A stretch of DNA of 64,000 nucleotides from Ulota crispa (lineage: Eukaryota > Streptophyta > Bryopsida > Orthotrichales > Orthotrichaceae): the NCBI GenBank assembly GCA_963920765.1, contig OY987242.1:27800002-27864001 (forward strand), in the 5' to 3' direction. Numbering within the stretch: position 1 is the first letter of the stretch; each line of letters opens with the position of its first letter. Below are positions 24,414-36,943 of this stretch, in pieces. A program made the position numbers and the translations under genes. The notes below the pieces were generated by a model. The model was not told the origin of the DNA and did no database searches. It saw only the letters and a list, made by a program, of their open reading frames with translations.

Positions 24414-26578
24414 CGTAACGACGAGGGCAGCGACGGGTCTACTTCACCGCAATGCTCATCACTATGACCGTGACGACACAGGATCCCGTGCCTTCGCCAT
24501 TGCTTCGGTTGCGAGATCAATGCTCCCCCTTGCTTCCCATTGCAAAGAGTAGCGTAATCTCCCTGCAGTATGCGTGTCTCTAGCACATGCTCGTAGCTTG
24601 CAAGCGGCAGACCTTACCCATGTGCCGTCGTGCTCGTGTGGTTGGATGTGGACCATACACGAATCACTCCCAGTTAAGTCCCTTGGTTTTTGTTTCCACG
24701 AGAGTCTAGACTGTACCATACTGAACACCAGTTACGATTCCAACACGCTTGGTAATCGTAGCTTGAATCACGCCATTCTTCACGAAAATCTGAATTGACA
24801 ACAAACATAACAGAAACCGTGTCATCATCCTTTGTATACTAAGCTAAAATCCTATATACCCATTCTATGATGTTATTCCGGCTTGAAACAGCAAATTCAC
24901 TAAAACGAAATATTGACTCCATATAGGGAGTCCCGATGGAGTAACATAATCATCAAAAGTGGGTGATCGTAATCGCGCTGCAAGCACTCCACAGCGTCTT
25001 AAATCCCCAAAAAAAACTCTCAAACATACGAAGAATTGGCCCTTTCAAACGCCGTTCTTACACTAAATTCCCAGGACGTGTAGTTGAAACCCTTGAATCC
25101 GAAAGTGCAGGTCAGCTTCTGAAAAAACGTTCAAGGAACATGTTTGATGTCTATCTAAGTACTGATTTTCACCAGGACGCATAGAAACAAAAACACGTGT
25201 GCTACATCTTCAAAGCGCACGCAGCCAAATTTGAGAAGTGTGCAGGATCAAGCGCAACAATGGATGAATATGTAAAACTAAACAATTATGCGGGCAATTA
25301 TGCGAGAGAGTAGTGGTACCTGCTTTTCCAGCTCAACCGGAGCATCAGTACCGATGTACCGACTGGACAGCGGCTGGTTGTTGAGACGAATACAGCTGGT
25401 TAGACAGGCAACTTGCAGCTCATGCATCATGCTCCAGATTTCTGCATTCGTGCAAACGCCATGCTAAGTACTGTTGTAATCCTTGAGTGTAACTATTCTC
25501 ATTGTTGAGGAAACGAGTATGACACAGCTGAATACCATAGTTGCTTGAATGATAGTGTGCCTAACTCTCGGTCGTCACTTCTTATTAAGCAAACCTGGTG
25601 TGGGTAGCTTATCATATAAGCGGGCACTAATTATCAAATCTACTCTCCAAATCCTATAGAGGAGTCCACAAGGGTCGAATTCGAAAACTTACTCGCGAGA
25701 TAAAACCTACTAAGGACTAAAATTCCGGGAAGAACTGTAACACCCCGAAAGTGACTGCCTGCGACTACCCAGGTCAGGAGACAAGGAATAAGCCTCCTAC
25801 ATTTTCCAGAACAGTAATTGCTTAGCTAGAATCAAGAAATACACTGAAATGTTACGAAATCTTCGGTGCTAGGCGAAGTGGGGTTTATTGAATGAGAAAT
25901 TAGTGGTGGCCTTGTGCTTCTAAGGTGCAATGTCGGTGTAACTAGTGTAAGGTTATTATGCGCAGTTTGTAAGCTAGGGTGTGCACTAGGGAGATTAACA
26001 GTTTGATCGACGTACTACTTGCTTAGTCCACGCAAATGGCATTCACAGACAAACTAACTAACCTCAAACGACACTTACAGAGAGCAGTCGCCAAGGTTAG
26101 CGATCAACGATTCTTGCATAATATTGCTGGAGTATAAGATCCACCTCTGGCTCGCCCTGGACATGGATACCAGTAAGCTGCGGACGTCATTTTCTAACGA
26201 GCTTGTTCGATTCCATCCGGCCCTGAGATGACCTCACTAGCACCATGCCCACCATTCCATCAGAATACAATCCCTCATCTCCTTGGACGTGCGCAATGCC
26301 TGCCCGCCAGAAAATTGAATACATCGACCTTAATGCCGGGATCAACACCAAGATCTCATGAACTGCAACAAGTAGGGAGCCCAATCCATCGATGGGCTAG
26401 CCCGGGAACCCGGCAAAGGAGGTGATCGATGTTATCGGAATGAGGAGGAACGAGAATGGCGGCGCCGAATGTATGCCGAGGGCCACATGTAGGGTGGAGT
26501 GGCGATGGACACTCTGGAACTGCGCCAAGCGCCCCCACCTTGCGGAGATTCTAGCCTTTCTAGGTATGAAGAATTTAA
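24414..26578. other. intergenic, no gene supported
   Basis: The first few hundred bases are probably the promoter and leader of the leftward OVATE-like gene. The rest has mixed composition without recognisable domains. Frames at 24462-24728 (-), 26187-26384 (-) and 26356-26538 (-) do not resemble known proteins, although 26100-26560 is more GC-rich than its surroundings and could be a decayed retroelement. Confidence 0.35.
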
Positions 26579-26586
26579 CTTATCAG

Positions 26587-27379
26587 CAGTGTTTTTGTTT
26601 GGGGCGAAATGTCGCCAGAAAGCGAAATTTCTTTTAGGGACGCTTGAAATCAACTCCACAGGTAGGGTTTTCATTGAATATGTTTTGCTAAAATTTTCTA
26701 CATATCATTAAAATATTTGGACATATCATCAAGTAGCATCATCACCATTCACCATTCACCTGTGACAAAGCACAACAAATGTATAATTTTCTTTGTATGT
26801 GGCAATTGTACCAGCATGACCATCAATTATAGTACCAAATTGTAAAAGCCTCTCAAGTGGGTCCACAGTCCACACACAAATTTAAGTTTATATGGTACCC
26901 TCAAAGTACCATGATTTTACTGAGGCATAAAAAAATACTACTCTGATGGATAAATACTACGTGTCACGTATGTATTGGTTAAACTACGTAAACAAAAGAT
27001 GGCGTGGTACAATCAGTCAATTTCATTGGTCAATTGTGCCCAACTAAGCTACATTGGATATTGCATGTTGGTCAATGTTTTTGTTTGGAGCTACAAATCT
27101 CTAGAAAACAAATTTTTTTAAGAGCATGAAATTAGCACCAGAGCTTGTGAAAACAGTGAGTGTAATTTGTCGAAATTCACCAATGAAAGGGACTACTTTT
27201 TCCCATTGTTTCCCACATGTCACACCACAATCATTTGCTTTAGATGTCTTTTTGCACAAAAAATTTAAGGATTGCCTATGGACTTCACCAAGTAACAAAA
27301 GGAAAGAAGCCAGATTCGCAACCAAAAAAAAGACAATCGCCAGATTAGCACCAAACAAAAAAATCTAATTTAAACACTG
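26587..27379. mobile_element. non-autonomous hAT element, copy 1
   Basis: Ends CAGTGTTT...AAACACTG lie inside a perfect 8-bp duplication, CTTATCAG (26579-26586 and 27380-27387). Short CAGTG-type repeats with 8-bp duplications are typical of hAT elements. The subterminal TTTGTTTGG motif is present at both ends in inverted orientation. The 793-bp interior carries only short chance frames. The second copy, at 45695-46491, is nearly full-length and in the opposite orientation. Confidence 0.9.
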
Positions 27380-27387
27380 CTTATCAG

Positions 27388-29369
27388 TGAATGCGGCCCT
27401 GCAATGTCGCTTCGTTGAAGCTGGTCACATCAATGCACGTCAATGCGCATTCATGGGCCCCATGTTCGGGGAGATCCGGCAGTTTGTGTATTTTATCTGG
27501 CGAAATACAGGAAAAACCGGTTGGACTTTGAAACAACACGACAAAACCTGGCCATATTTCTATTAAAAGGCTAATTACAATTACGATTTAACGCATAGGC
27601 AATCTGTTGTGTAGGCAAGCCAATAACTGGAACATCAGTTGGAAATGGGAAATGAAGACTGTTGACTTGTGAAACTCAAAACGGACAAAACCCTTCGACG
27701 GATTGATATGATGAACCCAACAAGCAAGGAGAACATGTCACTGACACAAAGTTGACACAAAAGCCTGCTGAAACTTGACGTACTGGAGAAAAACTGGCAA
27801 GAGTTCACCTAAAATAATCTAATTATAGCATTCTATAAGATAAAGATAGGTGACATCCGATGCATGGCTGTGAAAAATCGGTTGAAATTGAGAAAACCGG
27901 GTTTTATTCGGTGGAGCTACAGTACAATTGCTCCCCGAACGCGGTCAAGAGGCATTCGGATGCCACCCGTTGACGAGGGTGGCGCATTGAGTGGTGCTAC
28001 AGGACAGCCTGGATGGGCACTTGGGATGCGCGACCTTGCAGTTTCGAATCTAGTCCGTTTCCGGAATCCGGATACCTCCCTGAATCCTGATCGCTGACTG
28101 CGCGACTTTTTGCACAGCTTGTTTCCGTTGTACATTCGTTCCCCTGCATTCGTTCCCTTGCATTCGTTCCCTTGCATTCGTTCCCTTGCATTTGCCCTGA
28201 TTCCCTAATCACCTGATGCACCCGAGTACCCAACCTTGAACCTTGCACACAGCTCATTACAGGGAGTGAATGAGAGCGTTTAATTTCCTGGCGAAAATTC
28301 GCCTAAGTCTTACCTCAAAAACTCAGTGGCGATCGTAACACTAGAAAATATCCTGAAAAAATGGATGAATTCGCCAAATCCCTCCCCGCGTTTGCACTAG
28401 ATTCGCTAGCTCTTGGATGAAAGCTATTATTAGTAGATTTCTTGGATGAATGTATACACGTCGTTGACCCTATCTAGCTCTATCCAAATTTTTGTTACCT
28501 GTAGGTTTTTTTTTTGACATTTAAACGCCAGATTTGCAATAGTGAGATTCCATATCAGCCAACGCAAGTATGTCCCTCTCAAAATCCACCTCCCTTGACA
28601 CGGCACGTACTGATTTATTGTTGAGCTACAAGACCAAAAAAGAAACCCTGGTTACGTGCTGGCATGGTGGGGTGCGTGTCGCTCTACCAGGGAAAAACCA
28701 AAAATTAAACCTGGTGAACTAGTCCCCTCATTGACCCTGCCCGGATGAACTGGGCCTTGGGAATCTGTCCACCACACATCCATGTTTTTGGATCATGCCA
28801 TCAGGGTAGAAAAATTCTATAATTTGCAAGCAAGGGTAAAAGTTATAATTTGTCCCCTATTTTTGTAGTGTTCAATTATATCCTCATGTAGAGTTCTAAC
28901 ATACAACAAGGTCTCTGAATCCATATATGAAGTCAAAATTCCCAAAATCAATCTCTTGATTGTAAAATTACAAAATTCTCATTTTTTTTGGAATATAAGA
29001 AACCGAAGTTTTTCATTTTAGCCCCACAAACTTGTGAACCAATTGACTAAGCTCCCGGCCCCATTCATGCAAGGAAAGGGCAATGAGGGGATCAGTTCAC
29101 CCCAAAAGTTCGCCTCGTTTTGACATTGGCTACTTTCACATGAAAAAATTGGGTGAACTGAGATTAGGTGAATAAATGGATGAAACAACCATATCCCTTT
29201 CAAAGCAGCAAGCAAGGGTTGTTGTATCCCGTCTCTGCAAATCCCAGCCCATATCCCAGCTTCATTGGGGTTATCAAGAGCCAAAAGATAGTTCTAACCA
29301 TTTGTGATTAATTATTGAAAATATATAGGTGGAACTTTTGCTAGAATTTGTGTTAGTAAAATGGTCAAC
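27388..29369. other. intergenic, with a 14-bp tandem repeat
   Basis: No gene is supported. At 28133-28199 a 14-bp unit (CATTCGTTCCCTTG) is repeated about four and a half times. The 77-codon frame at 27864-28097 has a GC-rich, coding-like stretch but matches nothing I know. Confidence 0.4.
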
Positions 29370-29373
29370 TTAA

Positions 29374-30009
29374 CCCCTCAAGGCCCACGCACTTCCCGAG
29401 TATATCAGAATCTGTTCTTGGATGAACAAAATGTTAACATTTTGATAAGTTGCTTTAATTTTTTTTAAATTGTAACCATACAAATTCAAACTAGATATGT
29501 TAAAGATCACGTAGGAAAAGAAAACACAACAATGTTTCTTGTGGATTGAAATTTTATAACATTTGATCAAGAGGGTGTTAAAATTGTGAAAGTGATTTGA
29601 AGTTTTTCAATCCTCTTTTCACATCTCAAATTTAAAATTGAAGATACCAAAAAAATATGAGTATGTATAGTACAACATGTGTAACCTTAATCAATTTACG
29701 GCTTCTTAAAATCTACTCTACAACTTTTTAAATTAAGTTTCTAATGTGATTGTTTCTCTAAGTTATAGTGTACTTTAGGCTCATTTCCAAGAGCTCTCAA
29801 CACTAGAAAGTGAAGATTTGCAATAAACACCTTTGCACAAAATCTTAAATAGAAAAACTTCAATTAGTCATTTTCAAGATTGGACTTTTGATACTAAGAC
29901 AAGACCTCAACAAGAACTTTAAAAAAAAAAAATCATTGTAATTAACAATTTAGGCCTCCCAAATTACAAACAAGGAAGGACAATTTTGGTCCCCTTGGGC
30001 CTTGAGGGG
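29374..30009. mobile_element. TTAA-type (piggyBac-like) non-autonomous element
   Basis: Inverted ends CCCCTCAAGGCCC and GGGCCTTGAGGGG are flanked on both sides by TTAA (29370-29373 and 30010-30013). TTAA duplication with CCC-initial repeats fits piggyBac; Sola3 also duplicates TTAA. The 636-bp interior is AT-rich and non-coding. Confidence 0.85.
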
Positions 30010-30013
30010 TTAA

Positions 30014-31247
30014 ACCTCAAGTGGAGTCCAACCTTTTTGGAGCCAAAATTTTAATAAAATGTTAACTTGTAAAGAAAGCGCAGTGAATTGGGATATGGAA
30101 TTTGGGGCATAGTGTGAATTGTCAAATTCCACAAGAAAATAAGTTGTTTGTTATAACTTGCTTCTAGCATTCATTTAGTTGTTTGATATGTGTTTGATTA
30201 CAAGTATTGAGGTATTTTTTAGTTTGACACTCGGTTTGACATTAATGATTTTTTTTACAATTCAGTGAATGTAAATATGAATAATGATTGAGGTGTTGAC
30301 AATTAGCTACTCTCCTTAATTTTTGAGGATTCAATTCATATAACACCTACTCAATTCAAAAATGAGGCAAATATTTTGTTTTTTAGTTAGCTCTATTGTA
30401 GCAATAGTTCAAGCAAATGGAGTACAATGGTTTAAAAGTTCAATAGGTCCAAAGCCAAATGAAAACAAGCACCCCATTAGAACAGCAATGACATATTGGG
30501 ACCATTCACTCTAGATAGCAATTTTTATAATTAGATTAGTTTGAACTTGCAGTTATAACCATAATAGCATTTTAGACATTTTTTTACAAAATTTTTGTTA
30601 TTCATTGTAAAAAGACGTAAAGGATTTTACTAAACATAACATAAAAAAGAGCAACCAAAGTTTTTAGTATAATATCTCATTCTTTTTCTTTCAAAAAAAT
30701 AAGATTTATACTTGAATTACTTGGCTTGGAGACCTTTAGACATTAGAGGAAAAACCCATGTGGTACTCTTATCATAACAAGTGGCTCAAGAAGTTCTTTA
30801 GACAAAGTGAGCTAAGATTTTGGTTGAAAAGCTCCAAATTATCATAACCTTTGACTCCTACTATAAATTGACCAAATACCAAGAAAAAAGAGACATATAA
30901 AACTTGAGTCATTCTTTAAATTTGCATGAATGTACATGCAAAGAGGCACTTGTTGATTTGATTCTTCCCTCTATAATGGATTGTTTCCAAAAGAATAAGT
31001 AAGTAAATTAAGTAGCAAAATGATTAATATTATGATGTTGTACGTGAGACATAGTGAGTAGTGTAAATGCCTAATTGTATGCATACTTTCAAAAACTTTA
31101 TAATGCATTGTCTTCTTGGTTGTCTTTTTATTTACATGGGAACATGCAATACAAAAAATGAGATTACATGTTTGTTGTATGTAAATGTATAAATATATAT
31201 AAATACATATATATAAATAAATACATATATATAAATACATATATATA

Positions 31248-31299
<52 letters not shown>

Positions 31300-32625
31300 A
31301 AATTTTTTTTTCAAAATAAATGTTGTGCTTTGCACTTGAGTTGCGTTTTCAATCTTGTTAGAATGAGTTCTTGGAAAAAAGTTTTGTTTTCTTGGGGCGA
31401 AAACTTTAAACAGAATTTGCTTTTGAATAATTTCCAAGTGAAGTGGATCTTGGGATTTATTGTGAAGCATCCAAGTCTCGATTTTCAACTTTCCAGTATA
31501 AATTTGAAACATAGTGTGAATTGCGTTTTAGTTTGACGATCTTTGGAAAAGCATAACGTCTTTAAAAGTTTAGATAGCATGTTGTTGGTGTTTTTCTAAA
31601 GACGGAATTGTGATCCCATTCTCTATGTTGATGTGACACCTATCATCATTTGTTTACTCAACAACAACTGATTAGTATTTCAAAAGAACCCAAGGCTCTC
31701 ATCATCATAAGAAAGCCTCTAACACATGTTTTTCTCCAAAAAAAGAGCAGAAGTTGTCTTTTCAGTTACAAGAATAAGAAGGTTACTTATGTAAACATAC
31801 TTTTTAAGAATATAATTAGAAACCATTCCATAAAAAAATCCACATTTATGACACATTTAACTAAATTTGTACAATGCAAAGTTCAAAAATAACATTTGAA
31901 TTGCAACAAACTTGTACATAACATATTAAGTTTTTGTGTGGTGTACTATACATGGAAAGATGTGTGTAAAAATTTGGGATTTGTGTGCAAAACATTAAAA
32001 GAGTCACATCCCTCAAAATAGGGAGATCTTCCTACGTTTTTCACACACAATCCAAGATTAAATGAATAATCTAAATTCAATGTAGCATATTAGTACAATA
32101 TCTGCAACAATTTGAGTTTTGGTATTAAAAAAGCCAAGTGTCTTGTACCTTAGGGTCCTATTACGCAACATAGGATAGTTACTCTAATTCTTGGCACTAC
32201 ATTTTGTCTGCACATTGATTGAGAAATAGGGGCAGTCACACCATGTTCCACATCCCATGGCCAGCTAAAATTTGGTGTAAAGCCAAAGATAGGATTTGAT
32301 GCTTCATACTACATCCAAAATCCCATGGCCCAATTAGTTGCATTTTGCTTACATGGCAACATATTTTGAAAATTTTGGTACCAAAGAAGGTGGGACTTCA
32401 CTCAAAGTTTGTGTTGATCATTTTTCTAGACCCAAATTTTAACCCATGTCCCACCGATATCTTTGCACAATATATTCATGACTCTCATTAGGATCTCATG
32501 TTGAGGTGGAACTTGCAAAGATGGGAAGTGGGAGTGTGGAATTTGTGTCAACTATCACCGTCACTTAAATGTACTGGCAAAAAATACTAGAATCTTTCTT
32601 TGTATAGAGTTTCCATTACATTGTA
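30014..32625. other. AT-rich intergenic, with an AT microsatellite
   Basis: No gene is supported. An (AT)n microsatellite with TATATAAATACA variants occupies 31191-31297 and produces the Tyr/Ile-repeat frame on the minus strand. No RNA gene seen. Confidence 0.5.
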
Positions 32626-32634
32626 GTGACTAGC

Positions 32635-32760
32635 AAGGCATTTTTTTCTGGCAAAAAACTGACACCCCTCACAGATTTTCGCAAATCACAGATTGTCCCT
32701 CCCTTTTTCCACTAATTTGGTGTTGACATCTGGAACTCTTTCGCCAGAAAAAAATGCCCT
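32635..32760. mobile_element. small MITE with approximately 9-bp duplication
   Basis: Inverted ends AAGGCATTTTTTTCTGGC and GCCAGAAAAAAATGCCCT bound a 126-bp unit. GTGACTAGC precedes it and GTGACTAGT follows it (one mismatch), suggesting a 9-bp duplication as in Mutator-like elements. Confidence 0.7.
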
Positions 32761-33116
32761 GGTGACTAGTGAGGTAGATTTGATTCCATTAGAAAAAGAG
32801 CTCCACCTATAAATTTCTCACATGAGTGATAGACATATTTTATCATCTTATCAGCATAATCAGGGAATCATTCTGGAAATTTAGCATACGTACTTTATCT
32901 GGAAAAACCATGAATAAGGTAGGAGGCTCATAAATGGAGCATCTAAGGGCTGAAACTGAATTTTGGGTAGGTGAAACTCCTTGAAATGATTTTCCGTAAA
33001 CTTTCCTTGAAAGACAAGAAGAAACCGCATCTAATCCAAGTTGTTTCACATTTTTTGGAACTTTGTGGAATTAGTTATGAATATTTGAAGTCGAGAGGCC
33101 ATAGGGCTCTATAATA

Positions 33117-33206
33117 GAGCACCTCCTCAAATGTACATGAATTATACAGTGTTGAAGGGTTATGAAAAACAAGATGTACAGAATGAGTACATTTAAGGAG
33201 GTGCTC
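33117..33206. mobile_element. 90-bp hairpin MITE
   Basis: The ends GAGCACCTCCTCAAATGTAC and GTACATTTAAGGAGGTGCTC are inverted repeats with one mismatch, with a short AT-rich loop. No clear duplication. The same GAGCACC-type end occurs in other MITEs in the window. Confidence 0.6.
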
Positions 33207-33481
33207 CAAATTTGAACCTGCTCCGAATTCAAGCCTCCTACCTTAGTACCCAATCGCCACATCATAATGCAGATCAAACATAATATCATAAATAATCAGA
33301 AATAAGTGGGTAGGATGTTTTGGAGACAAAAAACGTGGACTGTGGTTGTGAACCCAATCTTCTTCAACCAGGCAGCTTGATTGGGTATTAAAAACCCTCC
33401 GTATACTTTTATTTGCTTGGTTTTCTCTTCTGCAGAGATGCAATGTTTTTGTGATTGTGGACTTCAAGTGGCTACGTCATA

Positions 33482-33841
33482 AGAGCATCGCCACTGCAAA
33501 CATAAGAATAGACGCAATTGTCATTATTGAGGGAAGGGAGAATTTTTAAGCTCCATTGCATCCACGCCAAAGTCTTTCTAGATTTTTAAGGCAATGCTAC
33601 AAGCTACATTCACGCTACTCTCTAGGTCTTTTGCATTCATGTTATAACTCACCAAAGGACTCAAATCCATTGAGGGCTCCTTCCTATTGGTTTCCTTTTC
33701 CAGTGCTGGAGAGAATAAGTAACGTGAGTGTGCCGTGGAAGTGTTCCCAGAAAAACGAAGCCGATACGTGAAGTGGCTAGCGTGGTAGCTTGTCAAATCT
33801 TTTGTCGCATTCACTGCTGCGGGAGAGCGATGGCAATGCTC
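33482..33841. mobile_element. PIF/Harbinger-like MITE
   Basis: Inverted ends GAGCATCGCCACTGC and GCGATGGCAATGCTC (imperfect) lie between TAA triplets (33479-33481 and 33842-33844), the 3-bp duplication expected for PIF/Harbinger (Tourist-like) elements. The interior (360 bp) is non-coding. Confidence 0.7.
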
Positions 33842-33844
33842 TAA

Positions 33845-34982
33845 GAACATCTGCACCAGTACATGTAAATTTTGACTCCATAAGAGTTTACATCTATTTT
33901 TGAAAAGTCCTCAAAATTCTTATTCTCCACCCTTGCTCTTTGAATGTGACTTTTAAGTATTGGTAGGTTGAGAGCAAATTCGGCATAAAATAATCTCCCA
34001 AAATTTTGCCAAATAATTTTGTAAATTACTCTCCAAAAATGCGTAATATCAAGTAAAACAAAAATCTAAATTGCCCAACATTGTAGGAGTCATTAAGCCT
34101 AGCTAATTCTAGAAGGTCAAGGCTACTTCTAGGAGGGCTCAATCTATTGCAAACTTTGTACCAAGGTTTAATTTTGGAAAGTCTAAACATTCTTTGAAGA
34201 AGGATTGATTCTACTAAAAAAAATAGTTGATTGCCATGTAATAACATTTTTTTTAAATGCCTAATCTTTAGCTAATTACTAAACTTAATGTTGAACCATT
34301 TTTTCTCAAAAAATAATTAGTTCAGCAATTGACTATCGAATCTGCTCTCAATCTATAGTAATGAATTACTCAATCATCAAGTAAAGTATAAGATAAAGCT
34401 CACTAAACTTGGGATGAATGGTGATTTCAAGAGCCATTGCTTGACACGCTAGAGTTGAATGTCATGACAACATTTTGAGGGGCCATGAACGCTCATCATC
34501 CAAGTATTACCGGTGTCAAACTCTTTGCGTGTAAGGATCGGCAGATGGTTTAATTGTTGTGGTTTTGGGCTTATGACGTGTTGCTTACATCAACTGGTTT
34601 TCCTTTATTTTATTTTATTTACCCTTTTTTCTCACTTGTATTGTCCAACACTATTTTTCAATAAGAGTCATAGTAGTTTACCTCGCAATAAGATTTTGGT
34701 TCCATTCTTGTAAAAAAAATCTAAAATAAAAAATAATCTCACCTAAACATTTGGTGTGTAAAAGGTCTATCACCCTAGGAAGGAGTACTTATTATTGGAA
34801 AGAGAAGATTGTGAAACCTGAAATGGAGGCGGAAAATTATCATCGAACCTGGCATCCTTTTTGTTATCCACATGGGCAGCTAATTTATTTGGAGCAATAT
34901 TTTTTGCTAAATTGGGTGGAAAATGGATGAAATGGTCAAAACCCTCTCAAAGTTTGACGAATAACTGGAGGAAAGTTACTGA
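33845..34982. other. intergenic, nothing recognised
   Basis: AT-rich spacer. The GAACATCTGCACCAGTAC stretch just after the preceding MITE resembles a MITE terminus, but no partner end was found. Confidence 0.35.
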
Positions 34983-34986
34983 TTAA

Positions 34987-35883
34987 CCCCTAAAGGACCA
35001 GACCTCTTTTTTTTCAAAACATAGCGATTTTGGGCAGGTACTTGGGATTGGAGCTTTTCATATTTTAGGCTGAAATTTTATTAGAATGTGGGGATGAGGT
35101 TTATCTTTCATATGCACTACGTTTCATGACATTTGGAATTATGAGTAAAAAATTAAGGCTTAATATGTTGTTTTTAATGTTTGGCGGGCAGCCTAAGCAG
35201 ATTTTTAATTTTTTGTTTTTTCAGAAACAAAAATTTTAAATGGGTTTAGGAGATTTAAGTGAATGTGGGAAGCTTCAAATCATTCCATTTGGATCAACAA
35301 GATGAAAGTTATGAGGATTTTTTGTTTGCGGGCAATTGTGGATTCTCTTCTCCAAAATAAACTTTGAAGTCCTTTATTTTAATCAAATTTCAACATTTTG
35401 GAAAATAAACACTACCAAAGGATGAATATTGTTTATGACAACATTATGACCATTTTTCATAATTAAATTCTTAACAATTTTGTGTTTTGAATCATTCTCT
35501 ACTTCTTTTTACTTACTAATTTTTTTCCATATGTTATACAACTCCAAAGGATTTGAAACTTATTTGACATGTACTTTACTTAGGTGGAATAAAGAATTTA
35601 GAGAAGCACCACCCACATGGCCTTTTTTCCTTAGAAATTTCACCTTTTGAAGGGTAGCTGCCCGGTTTTTCACAAGACGTTTTTGAATATTCAAACCATT
35701 CTAACTTCCAATCCACGTGGTGAAAAACTCTGAATTTTTTTCCACTTTTTCTAAAACCATTCTTCTACAAGATCCTACGGTCACATATGCATAAAAATGT
35801 TTTTGTTTTCAAATTTGGTTGATGCTCTATAAATGGCAATTTTGGAGAGTTTTTGGTGAAAACTTTGCTTGGTCCTTTAGGGG
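34987..35883. mobile_element. TTAA-type (piggyBac-like) non-autonomous element
   Basis: Ends CCCCTAAAGGACCA and TGGTCCTTTAGGGG are inverted and flanked by TTAA (34983-34986 and 35884-35887). The 897-bp interior is non-coding. The subterminal ATTTTGGGCAGGTAC motif is shared with the element at 57173, showing that they belong to one family. Confidence 0.88.
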
Positions 35884-35955
35884 TTAAGGTTACTTTATGG
35901 ATGCACACATGCTCATGAACATTTCTATTCATTTCTTCTTCACATCCATGCATTT

Positions 35956-36270
35956 GACACTAATAGTGCATTCAGGTTGCCTTAACAATCAAATTGTCAT
36001 ACCTTGGAAAGTTACCTCATAGCCCATTGCTTGATCACTTAGAAGCACATGCAACTTTTTAAATATTAGGATTTCATATGCTTTACAACATGTCACTAAT
36101 TGATTTTTCTTCAATGTTGTTCTTGTTGCCAAGTCCATATTGTTGTTAAATTTTTTTTATTACAATAATTGTTGATGAAAACTATTGTAATAACGATATA
36201 TATTTATAAGTGTAAAATGTCAAGACATTAATATGGGGCAACCTAAATGCACTATTTAGTGTAGGGTGCT
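35956..36270. mobile_element. MITE with GTGCATTTAGGTTG ends
   Basis: The left end (ACTAATAGTGCATTCAGGTTG) is the inverse of the right end (CAACCTAAATGCACTATTTAGTG, continuing to AGGGTGCT). The outermost GAGCACCCT part is missing on the left. Related copies are at 46883-47480 and, partially, 13470-13705. Confidence 0.7.
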
Positions 36271-36514
36271 TTACCACAACCAATCAGAAATATAAAAACA
36301 AGAACAAACGAACAGAAAAGTGCACCTGGACATGACCCAAGCAAATCTTCTCGAAATAAGGATAAACTGAGCAAAGTTCTTTCAGATTTTTTAATAGCTA
36401 CCAATAATTAGTGCACCTCGGTGTTGAATTTGAAGTTTCAGCATATTTAGCAGTAACTTATTATTAGCTTGTTGAGCTAATTCGGAGAATCTTATTTGCG
36501 ATCAACGGTTGTAA

Positions 36515-36940
36515 GGGCATCTCCACCGGTTGTCAATTATAAAGAAGCGCCACAGCTATTTGAGAGGGCCCTGAGCAATTGTTGAGCGTGGACAAGCATT
36601 TGGATCTCCACCCATTATCTCTCTTGCAACTCCTTAGAGGATCTATCCATCTAATATGGGTTGCGATTCTGAGATGATTGGGATACCTTTGCGTGGGCCC
36701 TAGGAGGGAAGGCTTGCTAGCCAGATATTGGGACCAGTCCCACTTTCAAAATACATCAAACCCGCCTTTCAAGAGCGTTAGAAAAACTCTTGATCCCACT
36801 CACTCACTGTCCCCGCACGAGATTTTGGCGAGGCCGCTCACAAACGGGCCCTCTAAGTGTCACCGGTGGAGATTGCAAAGGTGAAAAGTGTGTTGAGGCC
36901 ACGCCGTTTCCCAATCTCGAGCCAACCGGTGGAGATGCCC
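36515..36940. mobile_element. PIF/Harbinger-like MITE with GGGCATCTCCACCGG ends
   Basis: Perfect inverted ends GGGCATCTCCACCGGTT / AACCGGTGGAGATGCCC are flanked by TAA on both sides (36512-36514, 36941-36943). The 426-bp interior is non-coding. A shorter relative is at 46916-47200. Confidence 0.85.
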
Positions 36941-36943
36941 TAA

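Noticed and set aside
27101-27368. Frames of 80-85 codons in the hAT element, also present at 45726-45978
   Set aside because: Shared only because the element is duplicated. Both strands are open, there are no transposase motifs, and composition is not protein-like.
27864-28097. 77-codon plus-strand frame in GC-richer DNA
   Set aside because: Open on both strands, no motif, no splice context. Probably decayed repeat DNA.
28133-28199. 14-bp repeats as a CRISPR-like array
   Set aside because: The copies abut without spacers; it is a plain tandem repeat in a plant genome.
31132-31512. Minus-strand frame with Tyr/Ile repeats
   Set aside because: Produced by the (AT)n microsatellite at 31191-31297.
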